From Candidatus Kaiserbacteria bacterium RIFCSPHIGHO2_01_FULL_58_22 (GTDB lineage: Bacteria; Patescibacteriota; Minisyncoccia; Phycocordibacterales; UBA2100): DNA of 64,000 bases. The position numbers and the translations under genes are program-made. Under the pieces are notes generated by a model. It saw only the letters and a list, made by a program, of their open reading frames with translations, searched no databases and had not been told where the DNA came from. The stretch lies in contig MFLB01000034.1 in NCBI GenBank assembly GCA_001781445.1, forward strand, positions 39,529 through 103,528, given 5' to 3'. Shown here one piece after another: positions 57,715 through 64,000 of the stretch. Within the stretch, counting starts at the first letter, position 1. The number at the start of each line of letters is the position of its first letter.

Positions 57715-58737
57715 CTACCGCGCAAGCGCGTACGTGCCGTCGGGCAATCGGGTGAACATCGGGCTCTGCAAATTGACGGCGATGGTCGCGTCTTTCACGT
57801 AGCGCTCGCGCTTCACGCGCTCGATGATGGTCTCGCGCGGAAGCGGCCCTTCGCGGCTGATGATGCCCTTGATGACCTCGCGCACGACGCCGGGCTCGTA
57901 TCCCCATTCTTTCAGGGCGTAGAGGCCGCGCCCGACAAGCACGAAGCGGCTGTCCTTGATGAGCTCGTTGTGGGTCGTCGCCGGATGAGCTTCGCGGCTG
58001 AAGAGCGACTGGATGCCTTTGGCGACTTCCTGGAAATGCATCGGGGAGCCGTGGCGCTTCAGCGTGAGATACGCGAAGTCGCGCGTGTTCTTGATGCGCA
58101 CGTGCGGCGATTCGATCCTCCCCCACTCTCCCAGCGGATTTTTCCCGATGCGTTTCGAAATGTGGAGCCAGCGCACCAAAACGTCCGGCGGACGGTTCTT
58201 GACGCCCTCCTGCTTCAGGAGCTTTCCGAACAGCTCGACGAACTCCTCTTCGGGCGTGAGCCTGCTCGCCTCGATGGATTCGTAGAGATTCGCGAGCGCG
58301 CGCTCCACCGCGAGGGCAAGCTGTTCATCCACGTGCCATCGCGCCTTGAAGTTCGCGTCTTCGCGCCGGTCGGCGAAATGGTGGCCGACCGTGAGGAGGA
58401 AGACGAGGTGGTTGCGGTCGGATTCGCTCTTCGGCACGCGCGCGAGGATAGTCTCCTCCGCAACGACGCTCCCGAGAGTATGAATGGCCTGCTTAAGCTC
58501 CTCGAGCGCCTCCGCTTTCGCGGCGTAGATCTCGGATTCGCGGACGGCGGTGAGGCCGTGATTCTCTATCTGCCGGATGCGCTCGCGGGTTATTCCGTAT
58601 TCCCTGCCGATGGCGTCGAGCGTGCGGCTCTCCCCTTTCGCGGAGAGGCCGTAGCGGTCGGTAAGGACTTTCCGCGAGCGTTCGGGAAGCCCCGTGAGCA
58701 GGTCTTTGGTGATTGATTTTGGCGAAAAGGTTATCAT
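57715..58737 (-). CDS. Sigma-70 region 4 protein with HARE-HTH domain
   Basis: 340 residues. Residues ~10-75 are sigma region 4 (LLTGLPERSRKVLTDRYGLS, LDAIGREYGITRERIRQIEN). Residues ~225-300 are a HARE-HTH winged helix (SPMHFQEVAKGIQSLF, HNELIKDSRFVLVGRGLYAL), and another winged-helix-like part follows. There is no region 2, so it cannot melt promoters as a normal sigma. It may be a transcription regulator binding RNA polymerase, like RpoE/delta. ATG 58737 chosen; ATG 58770 in the same frame is possible. Confidence 0.8.
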   Translation of the reverse strand: MITFSPKSITKDLLTGLPERSRKVLTDRYGLSAKGESRTLDAIGREYGITRERIRQIENHGLTAVRESEIYAAKAEALEELKQAIHTLGSVVAEETILARVPKSESDRNHLVFLLTVGHHFADRREDANFKARWHVDEQLALAVERALANLYESIEASRLTPEEEFVELFGKLLKQEGVKNRPPDVLVRWLHISKRIGKNPLGEWGRIESPHVRIKNTRDFAYLTLKRHGSPMHFQEVAKGIQSLFSREAHPATTHNELIKDSRFVLVGRGLYALKEWGYEPGVVREVIKGIISREGPLPRETIIERVKRERYVKDATIAVNLQSPMFTRLPDGTYALAR

Positions 58738-58773
58738 ATAAATCGTTGCACGTGAGCGGAGAAGAATCATTTG

Positions 58774-58826
58774 ACTATCCGGGATAGTGTGGCATACGTT
58801 GTATCAGATGGCACGGAGAACGTCAA
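58774..58826 (-). promoter_or_regulatory. Promoter and leader hairpin of the sigma4/HARE gene
   Basis: Minus strand TTGACG (58821-58826), 17-bp spacer, TACAAC (58798-58803). Downstream, ACTATCC/GGATAGT (58774-58788) is a perfect 7-bp inverted repeat just before the start codons. Confidence 0.55.
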
Positions 58827-59004
58827 CCCCGTGTACAGGTCCACCCCCGTTGGCCCTTCTGGCGCGCAAGCCCCGTTCATGGCGCGACCTCTAACGGGGT
58901 AAACGCGGACGCGATTTCCAGCGGGGTCGAGTTTTTTTCTCTTGTCCACACAAAAACCCCACTCCGGGCGCGCCGCCGGAAGAGAATTGGAAACCCGCGC
59001 GTGC

Positions 59005-59010
59005 TAGTAT
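59005..59010 (+). promoter_or_regulatory. Extended -10 TGCTAGTAT, 6 nt before dnaB
   Basis: TG-C-TAGTAT then CAGCGC and ATG. The preceding ~160 bp to the divergent gene hold a T-run (58931-58937) but nothing else recognised. Confidence 0.5.
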
Positions 59011-59016
59011 CAGCGC

Positions 59017-60402
59017 ATGGCGCAGAAAAATCCGCGAGTTCCTCCGCAAGACGTCGAAACCGAGCGCGCGCTCCTCGGCGCGCTGATGCTGAATCAGCAG
59101 GCGATGTACGAGGTCGCCGACGTCGTCTCCGTAGATTCTTTTTACGCAGGGAAGCATCGGGTGATCTTCGACGCCATGCTCTCGCTCTACTCGAAGGGCG
59201 AACCGATCGATGTCGTAACGGTTTCGGCGAAGCTGAAAGAGCGAAAACAACTGCAGGAAGTGGGCGGCGCCGCCTATCTTTCCGAGGTCGTCGGCGCCGC
59301 CGCAAGCCCCGGCTCCGCGCGGCACTACGCGGAATCGGTGCAGACGAAGTTCGTCCTGCGCTCACTGATAGACGCCGCCGCGAAGATCAACGACCTCGGC
59401 TTCCAGGAAGACCGCGAGATCGAAGTCCTTCTCGACGAGGCGCAGGCCGCAATCTTCAGCGTCTCGCAGGCGCCGATGCTCCGCTCCTTCACCGCGATCA
59501 AGGAGGAGCTCGCCGAGGCGTGGGAGCGGCTGGAGCATTTGCAAAAACACGAATCGACCCTGCGAGGCGTCCCGACGGGATACCCACAGCTCGACAGCCT
59601 CCTCGCGGGCCTCCAGAAATCGGACCTCATTCTCCTCGCGGCGCGGCCGAGCATGGGCAAGACCGCCCTCGCTCTCGACATTGCGAGGCTCTCGGCGACG
59701 AAGCACGGCACCGCGGTCGGGATTTTCTCGCTCGAGATGAGTTCCCAGCAACTCGTGGATAGGATGCTCGCGGCGCAGGCGGGGGTCAACGCATGGCGCC
59801 TGCGCACCGGCAGGATAAAGAAAGAGGACGAGTTCGCCCGCCTGCAGGAAGGCATGGGCACCCTCGCCGAAGCGCCCATTTACATAGACGACAAGCCCTC
59901 CTCGACGGTCTTTTCGATGCGCTCCGTCGCGCGCCGCCTCAAGATGGAGAAAAGCCTGGGGCTCGTCATCATAGATTATCTCCAGCTCATCACGCCCGTC
60001 CACGCGCGCGCGACGGACTCGATGGTCCAGCAGGTGACGGAGATCTCGCGCTCCCTGAAGGCGATGGCGCGCGAGCTCGACGTCCCCGTTCTCGCGCTCT
60101 CCCAGCTCTCGCGCGCCGTCGAGACTCGGCGCGGTCGTCCGCGCCTCTCCGATCTGCGCGACTCCGGCTCGCTCGAGCAAGACTCCGACGTCGTGATGTT
60201 CATCCACCGCGACGACAAGATGAACGAGAATTCCGACCGGCCCGGCATCGCGGAGATATTGGTCGAGAAGCATCGCAACGGCCCGACGGGCAAGATCGAA
60301 CTGCGCTTCGACGAAGAGAAGACGACCTTCCTTTCGATCGACAAAAGCGACTTCGGCGACTTCACGCCGGAAGCGGAGGTGGAGCAGGAGGCGCCGTTCT
60401 GA
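59017..60402 (+). CDS. dnaB: Replicative DNA helicase DnaB
   Basis: 461 residues. N-terminal dimerisation domain (PPQDVETERALLGALMLNQQA), linker, then the RecA-like motor: GLQKSDLILLAARPSMGKTALALDIA (Walker A), FSLEMSSQQLVDRM, VIIDYLQLI (Walker B) and LSQLSRAVETR with the arginine finger region, DSGSLEQDSDVVMF. No intein. Confidence 0.97.
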   Translation: MAQKNPRVPPQDVETERALLGALMLNQQAMYEVADVVSVDSFYAGKHRVIFDAMLSLYSKGEPIDVVTVSAKLKERKQLQEVGGAAYLSEVVGAAASPGSARHYAESVQTKFVLRSLIDAAAKINDLGFQEDREIEVLLDEAQAAIFSVSQAPMLRSFTAIKEELAEAWERLEHLQKHESTLRGVPTGYPQLDSLLAGLQKSDLILLAARPSMGKTALALDIARLSATKHGTAVGIFSLEMSSQQLVDRMLAAQAGVNAWRLRTGRIKKEDEFARLQEGMGTLAEAPIYIDDKPSSTVFSMRSVARRLKMEKSLGLVIIDYLQLITPVHARATDSMVQQVTEISRSLKAMARELDVPVLALSQLSRAVETRRGRPRLSDLRDSGSLEQDSDVVMFIHRDDKMNENSDRPGIAEILVEKHRNGPTGKIELRFDEEKTTFLSIDKSDFGDFTPEAEVEQEAPF

Positions 60403-60403
60403 A

Positions 60404-60481
60404 AAGTTGACAGTTCACAGCAGACAGTTGACAGTGAATTTCACGCTGTAAACCGTGAACCGTTAACTGTAAACTGCTTCT
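60404..60481. repeat. Junction repeat R12 (ACAGTT/AACTGT type)
   Basis: Left arm TTGACAGTTCACAGCAGACAG, right arm GTGAACCGTTAACTGTAAAC; imperfect hairpin. TAAACT (60470-60475) lies 6 nt before the recR ATG, as with gltX (R4) and the membrane protein at 34255 (R5). Confidence 0.7.
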
Positions 60482-61090
60482 ATGGACGCTATTGAACGCC
60501 TGGCCTCGCTTTTCGAACACTTCCCCGGCATCGGTCCGCGGCAGGCGGAACGCTTCGTGCAATTCCTCTTGCGCTCGTCGCCCGGAGTGCGGCGCGAGCT
60601 CGCCGAATCGGTGCAGGCGCTCGCTCGCGATATCCGCCAATGTTCCGAGTGCATGCGATTTTACTCCGGCGAAAGCAAGACCTGCGGCATCTGCGCGAGC
60701 GCTTCCCGCGACAAAAGCCTGCTCGCCGTCGTCGCGAGCGACGCCGACCTCGCCGCGCTCGAAAAGAGCGGAACGTATCGCGGGGGCTACTTCGTGCTCG
60801 GCGGCACGCTCGACCTCGCCTCGGAGAAAACCGACCGTCTGCGCGTCAAACAGCTCCTCACTCACATTAACGACTTACGAAGTCGTTATACCGATCTTAA
60901 GGAAGTTATTCTCGCCTTCCCCGCCAATCCCGAAGGCGATGCGACCGCGGCGAAAGTTCGTGAGGAAATTTTGGATTTACGAAATCCAAATATCAAAGTC
61001 ACCACGCTTGGCCGCGGGCTCTCGACCGGGAGCGAGCTTGAATACGCCGATCCCGAGACCATCAAAAGCGCGCTCGAAGGCCGGAGGTAG
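60482..61090 (+). CDS. recR: Recombination protein RecR
   Basis: 202 residues. HhH region (FEHFPGIGPRQAERFVQFLL), C4 zinc finger (CSECMRFY...CGIC), Toprim domain (LAVVASDADLAALEKSGTYRGGYFVLGG). Two in-frame palindromes add residues: one encodes NDLRSRY near residues 129-136, the other LDLRNPN near 164-170. The C-terminal GRGLSTGSELEYADPETIKSALEGR is normal. Confidence 0.95.
   Translation: MDAIERLASLFEHFPGIGPRQAERFVQFLLRSSPGVRRELAESVQALARDIRQCSECMRFYSGESKTCGICASASRDKSLLAVVASDADLAALEKSGTYRGGYFVLGGTLDLASEKTDRLRVKQLLTHINDLRSRYTDLKEVILAFPANPEGDATAAKVREEILDLRNPNIKVTTLGRGLSTGSELEYADPETIKSALEGRR
60867..60889. repeat. 23-bp palindromic element, copy 3 (inside recR)
   Basis: TTAACGAC-TTACGAA-GTCGTTAT, 21 of 23 bases equal to copy 2. 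In frame in recR. Confidence 0.7.
60971..60989. repeat. Second palindrome in recR
   Basis: TTGGATTT-ACG-AAATCCAA, perfect 8-bp arms, in frame. Confidence 0.5.
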
Positions 61091-61092
61091 TA

Positions 61093-61130
61093 ATATTACT
61101 CTTTCAGACCATGGTCTGAAAGAGTAATAT
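61093..61130. terminator. Perfect 38-bp palindrome between convergent recR and rplU
   Basis: ATATTACTCTTTCAGACC meets its exact complement around CCATGG with no loop. It starts two bases after the recR stop and ends eight before the rplU stop. Probably a bidirectional terminator or mRNA end stabiliser; T-tracts are lacking. Confidence 0.6.
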
Positions 61131-61138
61131 CGATGAAG

Positions 61139-61459
61139 TCAAGGCAAGGCGGTGATGCGGACTTTCGCGTACGGCTGGCGGTGTCCCTTTTTGACGAAAT
61201 GGCGGCTCTTTTGGCGGTAGCGGATGACGGTCACTTTATCAGCGCGTCCCGCCTCGATGAGCTCGGCAGAAACTTTTGCACCATCCACGTACGGAGCGCC
61301 TACTTTCGTCTCGCTCCCGTCGTCAATGAGCAGAACCTTGTCGAAGGTGAGCTTTGTCCCCTTTTCACTGACGCCTTCCAATTTTTCTACATTCAAAACA
61401 GAATCCTGCGTTACGAGGTACTGCTTCCCGCCCGTCTCGATGATGGCTATCTTGGCCAT
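61139..61459 (-). CDS. rplU: 50S ribosomal protein L21
   Basis: 106 residues. MAKIAIIETGGKQYLVTQDSVLNVEKL, GAPYVDGAKVSAELIEAGRADKVTVIRYRQKSRHFVKKGHRQPYAKVRI. Start at 61459 by homology and because TATAGT lies 9 nt upstream. Not linked to rpmA here. Confidence 0.96.
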   Translation of the reverse strand: MAKIAIIETGGKQYLVTQDSVLNVEKLEGVSEKGTKLTFDKVLLIDDGSETKVGAPYVDGAKVSAELIEAGRADKVTVIRYRQKSRHFVKKGHRQPYAKVRITALP

Positions 61460-61468
61460 GATTGCGGC

Positions 61469-61474
61469 ACTATA
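61469..61474 (-). promoter_or_regulatory. -10 element TATAGT, 9 nt before rplU
   Basis: Minus-strand TATAGT-GCCGCAATC-ATG. Confidence 0.45.
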
Positions 61475-61506
61475 ACGTAACAGTTCATCCGAGGCAAGTT
61501 TGCTCG

Positions 61507-61546
61507 GCATTCCAACTTATGTACATATGTACATAAGTTGGAATGC
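61507..61546. terminator. Perfect 40-bp palindrome after rmuC
   Basis: GCATTCCAACTTATGTACAT meets its exact complement; the core GTACATATGTAC equals the core of the 5465-5494 palindrome. It abuts the rmuC stop codon. Confidence 0.6.
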
Positions 61547-62622
61547 TAGTCTCCGACGAACGAAGGTTTCTCCAAAAGCGGCGAATCCAATTCGACGGAC
61601 GTGCCGGTGATACGCAGGACATCTTTGTCTATTTTGCCAAGTTCTTTCGAGCCGCTGTTGTAGTGGCTCACGGTGGTCGAGAGCGAGGTGCCAAGGCGTT
61701 TGTAGTAGTCTTCGTAGGCCTTGAGATGGCGCGAGAGGTTCTCGACGTTCTTCGCGATATCTTTCGCCGTCTCTTCTATTTTGAACGCCTTGAAGCCGTA
61801 GAGTACCGATTGGAGGTAGGCGGCGAAGGTCGTCGGGCTAACGATGATGACCTTCTTGTCGTTGTACGCATAGTCGATGAGATTGCGCGTGTTGACCTTC
61901 ACCGAACCGACCTCGTTGACCAGCAGGTCGTAGTAAATAGCTTCGGCGGGAATGTACATAAAGGCGAAGGGCAGTGTGCCGTCTTTCGTCCGCACGTATT
62001 TCGAGGTTTCGTCGATGCGCAACTTCAGGTCGTTCTTGAACTGCTTCTCAAGCTCCTCGCGTTGTGCGTCGTCTATCGCATTCACGAGGCGCTGGTAATT
62101 ATCGAGCGAGAACTTCGCATCTATCGGAATAACCCCTTCTTTTGTTTCGATAACAGCGTCCACCGTCTCGCCACCGGGGAATTCGTACTGCATTTTGTAT
62201 GTGCCGGGTGGAAGAATATTCGAGAGGATAAGTTCGAGCGACGCTTCGCCGAGATTCCCTCTCTGCTTTTGGTGTTTCAAAACTTTTTCGAGATTTGCGA
62301 GCTGGTCTGCGATGGCCATGAACCGCGTGGTGGACTCGTTGGTCTTGGTTTGCTCTTTCGCGACCTCGGTGAGCTGTTTGGCCACCAGGTCGCGAATGTC
62401 GGAGGCGAGCCGTTGCGATTCGCCGAACTGCGTGCGCATACTCTCGAACATGCGGCTTGTCCCTTCTCCCAGCTTGTTCTCCAGCGAACGTTCCAACTCC
62501 TGTATCCTCTGCTGGAGCAATACCATTCCCTGCGTGTCCTGCAGGGCGGTATTTCTCGTCCAGAGGAGATAGATAAGCGCCGAAAGCACCGCGAGAAGCA
62601 ACCCCAAAATCAACCATTCCAT
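61546..62622 (-). CDS. rmuC: DNA recombination protein RmuC
   Basis: 358 residues. TM helix (1-20), coiled coil (~25-115), then the RmuC nuclease-like domain: QRGNLGEASLELILSNIL, YEFPGGETVDAVIETKEGVIPIDAKFSLDNYQRLV (PD-(D/E)XK-like core), FMYIPAEAIYYDLL and VIIVSPTTFAAYLQSV. TAGAAT lies 6 nt before the ATG. Confidence 0.94.
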   Translation of the reverse strand: MEWLILGLLLAVLSALIYLLWTRNTALQDTQGMVLLQQRIQELERSLENKLGEGTSRMFESMRTQFGESQRLASDIRDLVAKQLTEVAKEQTKTNESTTRFMAIADQLANLEKVLKHQKQRGNLGEASLELILSNILPPGTYKMQYEFPGGETVDAVIETKEGVIPIDAKFSLDNYQRLVNAIDDAQREELEKQFKNDLKLRIDETSKYVRTKDGTLPFAFMYIPAEAIYYDLLVNEVGSVKVNTRNLIDYAYNDKKVIIVSPTTFAAYLQSVLYGFKAFKIEETAKDIAKNVENLSRHLKAYEDYYKRLGTSLSTTVSHYNSGSKELGKIDKDVLRITGTSVELDSPLLEKPSFVGD

Positions 62623-62628
62623 GCGACG

Positions 62629-62648
62629 ATTCTATCACATGCTATAGT
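62629..62648. promoter_or_regulatory. Divergent leaderless promoters of rmuC and yqeY
   Basis: Minus-strand TAGAAT (62629-62634) is 6 nt from the rmuC ATG; plus-strand TATAGT (62643-62648) is 6 nt from the yqeY ATG. Both fit in a 32-bp gap. Confidence 0.5.
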
Positions 62649-62654
62649 GTAAGA

Positions 62655-63107
62655 ATGTTGACCCAGAAAATCCGCGCCGACATGACCGCGGCGATGAAGG
62701 CGAAAGATTCCCTGCGCGTGGATACTCTGCGCGGCGCGCTTGCGGCCTTTACGAATGAACTGGTGGCGAAGGGCCGCAAGCCGACGGAAGAACTCGCCGA
62801 CCCGGATGCGATAACGGTGCTGAAGCGCCTCGGGAAACAGCGCAGAGAGGCGGCCGAGCAGTATACGAAAGGCGGCCGCGCCGAGCTCGCGCAAAAAGAG
62901 GCCGCGGAGCTCAAGATCATCGAAGAATCCCTGCCGCAAACGGCGAGCCGCGAGGAGATAGAGAAAGTCGCGCGCGCGAAAAAGGAGGAACTGGGCGTTG
63001 CAGACGCTTCGGGCATCGGAAAACTCACCGGCGCGGTGATGAAAGAATTCGCCGGCCGCGCGGACGGCAACGACGTTAAAAATGTAATAGCTTCACTGTT
63101 TCAATAA
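62655..63107 (+). CDS. yqeY: GatB/YqeY-domain protein
   Basis: 150 residues. IRADMTAAMKAKDSLRVDTLRGALAAFTNE, KRLGKQRREAAEQYTKGGRAELAQKEAAELKIIEESLP and GKLTGAVMKEFAGRADGNDVKNVIASL. The same domain as the tRNA-binding tail of GatB; role unclear. Confidence 0.93.
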   Translation: MLTQKIRADMTAAMKAKDSLRVDTLRGALAAFTNELVAKGRKPTEELADPDAITVLKRLGKQRREAAEQYTKGGRAELAQKEAAELKIIEESLPQTASREEIEKVARAKKEELGVADASGIGKLTGAVMKEFAGRADGNDVKNVIASLFQ

Positions 63108-63109
63108 AT

Positions 63110-63634
63110 ATGTCCGCAATGAACATTGAGCCGGAAAACAGAGTTGGTAAATTAGGAACATTTCAAGGCAAATTGGATGCACCCAGTGATGAGAAAACGA
63201 TCGATCGCGCGGTGCAAGGAGTGCTTCGTGTGTTTCAAAATTTGGATGCTTACAAATGGCATGGCCAAAAATACAACTACGGTCGTATCCCTCTGAAGGA
63301 ACTTATCGACCAAGTTCTCAAAAATGATGGCGTGGAACGCGAGCGAGTTGGAAGCTTCGTTGATCCCGTATTCAAGAAGCTCAAGACTCTCTCCGATCCC
63401 GTCCTTACACAACAGATCGCCAAAGAAGAAGAGGCGGAGCTTGTCGCGATTGCGAAGCATGTTCACGCACAGTCAGAAAAGGACCCTAATCTGAACCTCG
63501 ACACGGCTATTCTCGATTCACTTGCAGATCAAGATCCAGCGATGAGCGAACAGCAAGTCGATCAATACATGAGCCGCGTACTCGATATCATCAGCGATTA
63601 TCGAGAAACGGGGACATGGCCCGAAAGTACATAA
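63110..63634 (+). CDS. Hypothetical soluble protein
   Basis: 174 residues, charged and mostly helical; YKWHGQKYNYGRIPLKELID and QQVDQYMSRVLDIISDYRET stand out. No family recognised. AT-richer than yqeY two bases upstream, with which it is probably co-transcribed. Its 3' end overlaps the convergent glycosylase gene by 37 bp. Confidence 0.65.
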   Translation: MSAMNIEPENRVGKLGTFQGKLDAPSDEKTIDRAVQGVLRVFQNLDAYKWHGQKYNYGRIPLKELIDQVLKNDGVERERVGSFVDPVFKKLKTLSDPVLTQQIAKEEEAELVAIAKHVHAQSEKDPNLNLDTAILDSLADQDPAMSEQQVDQYMSRVLDIISDYRETGTWPEST

Positions 63635-63975
63635 CGCCACGGCTTTTTCGCCCACTCTCCCGCGTAGGCGACGCCGACGCGAGGCGTCTGCAGGATGCGA
63701 TGAGGTCTGACCTCATCGCGTTCTTCTATCCAGAGTCCGGACGCGCTGATGGCCGGCTTTCCGTTCAACTCCCGCGTGATGTCGAGTTCGCGCGTGAGCT
63801 TTCCCGGCCCATTCAATAGCGAGGCATCGCCTTGATATTGGACGCCCCGTATGAGCACCGCCGAGGGATACCCCTCGGGGCCCGTCACGATGTTGAGCAT
63901 CTCGTGCATGCCGTAGACGAAATAGAGGTCTAATGGAAAATAATGGTGCTTGAGTGAGCGCGTTTTTTCACAATC
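63598..63975 (-). pseudogene. Methyladenine DNA glycosylase (MPG/AAG type), 5' end missing or frameshifted
   Basis: LYFVYGMHEMLNIVTGPEGYPSAVLIRGV, GPGKLTRELDI, LWIEERDE, TPRVGVAYAGEWAKKPWRYVL match the C-terminal two-thirds of AAG-type 3-methyladenine glycosylases, including the conserved YGMH. Upstream the frame meets a TGA at 63976-63978 after unrelated-looking codons (KHHYFPLD). The first ATG (63909) lies inside the domain. Either the gene is truncated or a frameshift near the window edge hides the N terminus. Confidence 0.65.
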
Positions 63976-64000
63976 TCAGATACGCTCGTATCACCTTGAA

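Noticed and set aside
57610..58716. 368-codon plus-strand frame opposite the sigma4/HARE gene
   Set aside because: Antisense shadow with repetitive Arg/Ala/Val/Glu composition.
58738..59016. Replication origin in the dnaB upstream gap
   Set aside because: No cluster of DnaA boxes or AT-rich unwinding tract seen; dnaB is often far from oriC.

Overview
The window looks like part of a streamlined Patescibacteria (CPR) chromosome, most like Parcubacteria. This is inferred from gene content, not from a 16S gene, and none is present. Supporting signs are very tight packing, an infA-rpmJ-rpsM-rpsK-rpsD-rpoA-rplQ-rplM-rpsI block, a short AlaRS without its C-terminal domain, an archaeal-type AspRS, a sigma-region-4/HARE-HTH protein, a membrane-anchored baseplate-J-like protein, and very few Shine-Dalgarno sites. 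Coding is about 55 % GC.

Layout. 1-4.9 kb: the distal part of a histidine operon (hisC, hisNB, hisH, a HisA-HisF fusion, hisIE), packed as overlapping or abutting genes. 4.9-5.5 kb: two 40-residue membrane miniproteins around a putative small RNA. 5.5-16.9 kb: cysS, a Kef-type antiporter, an S41 protease, L9 and L27, a DnaQ-like nuclease, a NUDIX protein, a Xer recombinase, an M23 peptidase and gltX. 17-22.7 kb: murG, ftsW, mraY, a D,D-carboxypeptidase, scpB and scpA. 22.7-26.6 kb: a disturbed region with a REP-associated (RAYT) transposase that cuts short a TypA-like GTPase, a second decayed RAYT copy with a REPIN-like repeat, and a fragment of a glycoside-hydrolase-like gene. 26.6-34.3 kb: aspS, trpS, a MntA/HepT pair, a sensor kinase, a glycine amidinotransferase and a DMT transporter. 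34.3-38 kb: grpE-dnaK-dnaJ. 38-42.7 kb: ribosomal proteins and rpoA. 42.7-50.3 kb: a PilM/FtsA-like plus baseplate-J-like pair, alaS, two toxin-antitoxin modules and an M16 peptidase. 50.3-64 kb: a DNA-repair group (UDG, MGMT-like, PD-(D/E)XK), mgtC, an ATP-cone nuclease, mnmA, mltG, dnaB, recR, rplU, rmuC, yqeY and a 5'-truncated methyladenine glycosylase.

Three patterns run through the window. First, many genes have a -10-like hexamer 5-11 nt before the start codon, which suggests leaderless transcripts. Second, a dozen gene junctions hold 40-100 bp mosaics of ACAGTT/AACTGT-type words folded as imperfect hairpins. These often supply the stop codon of one gene or the -10 of the next. Third, short palindromes occur inside conserved genes (mnmA, recR, alaS) as in-frame peptide insertions. 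One 23-bp type occurs three times, including at the trpS/aspS junction.

All names rest on reading motifs by eye. No database search was run. Strongly conserved housekeeping genes are secure; small ORFs, promoters and RNA calls are tentative.
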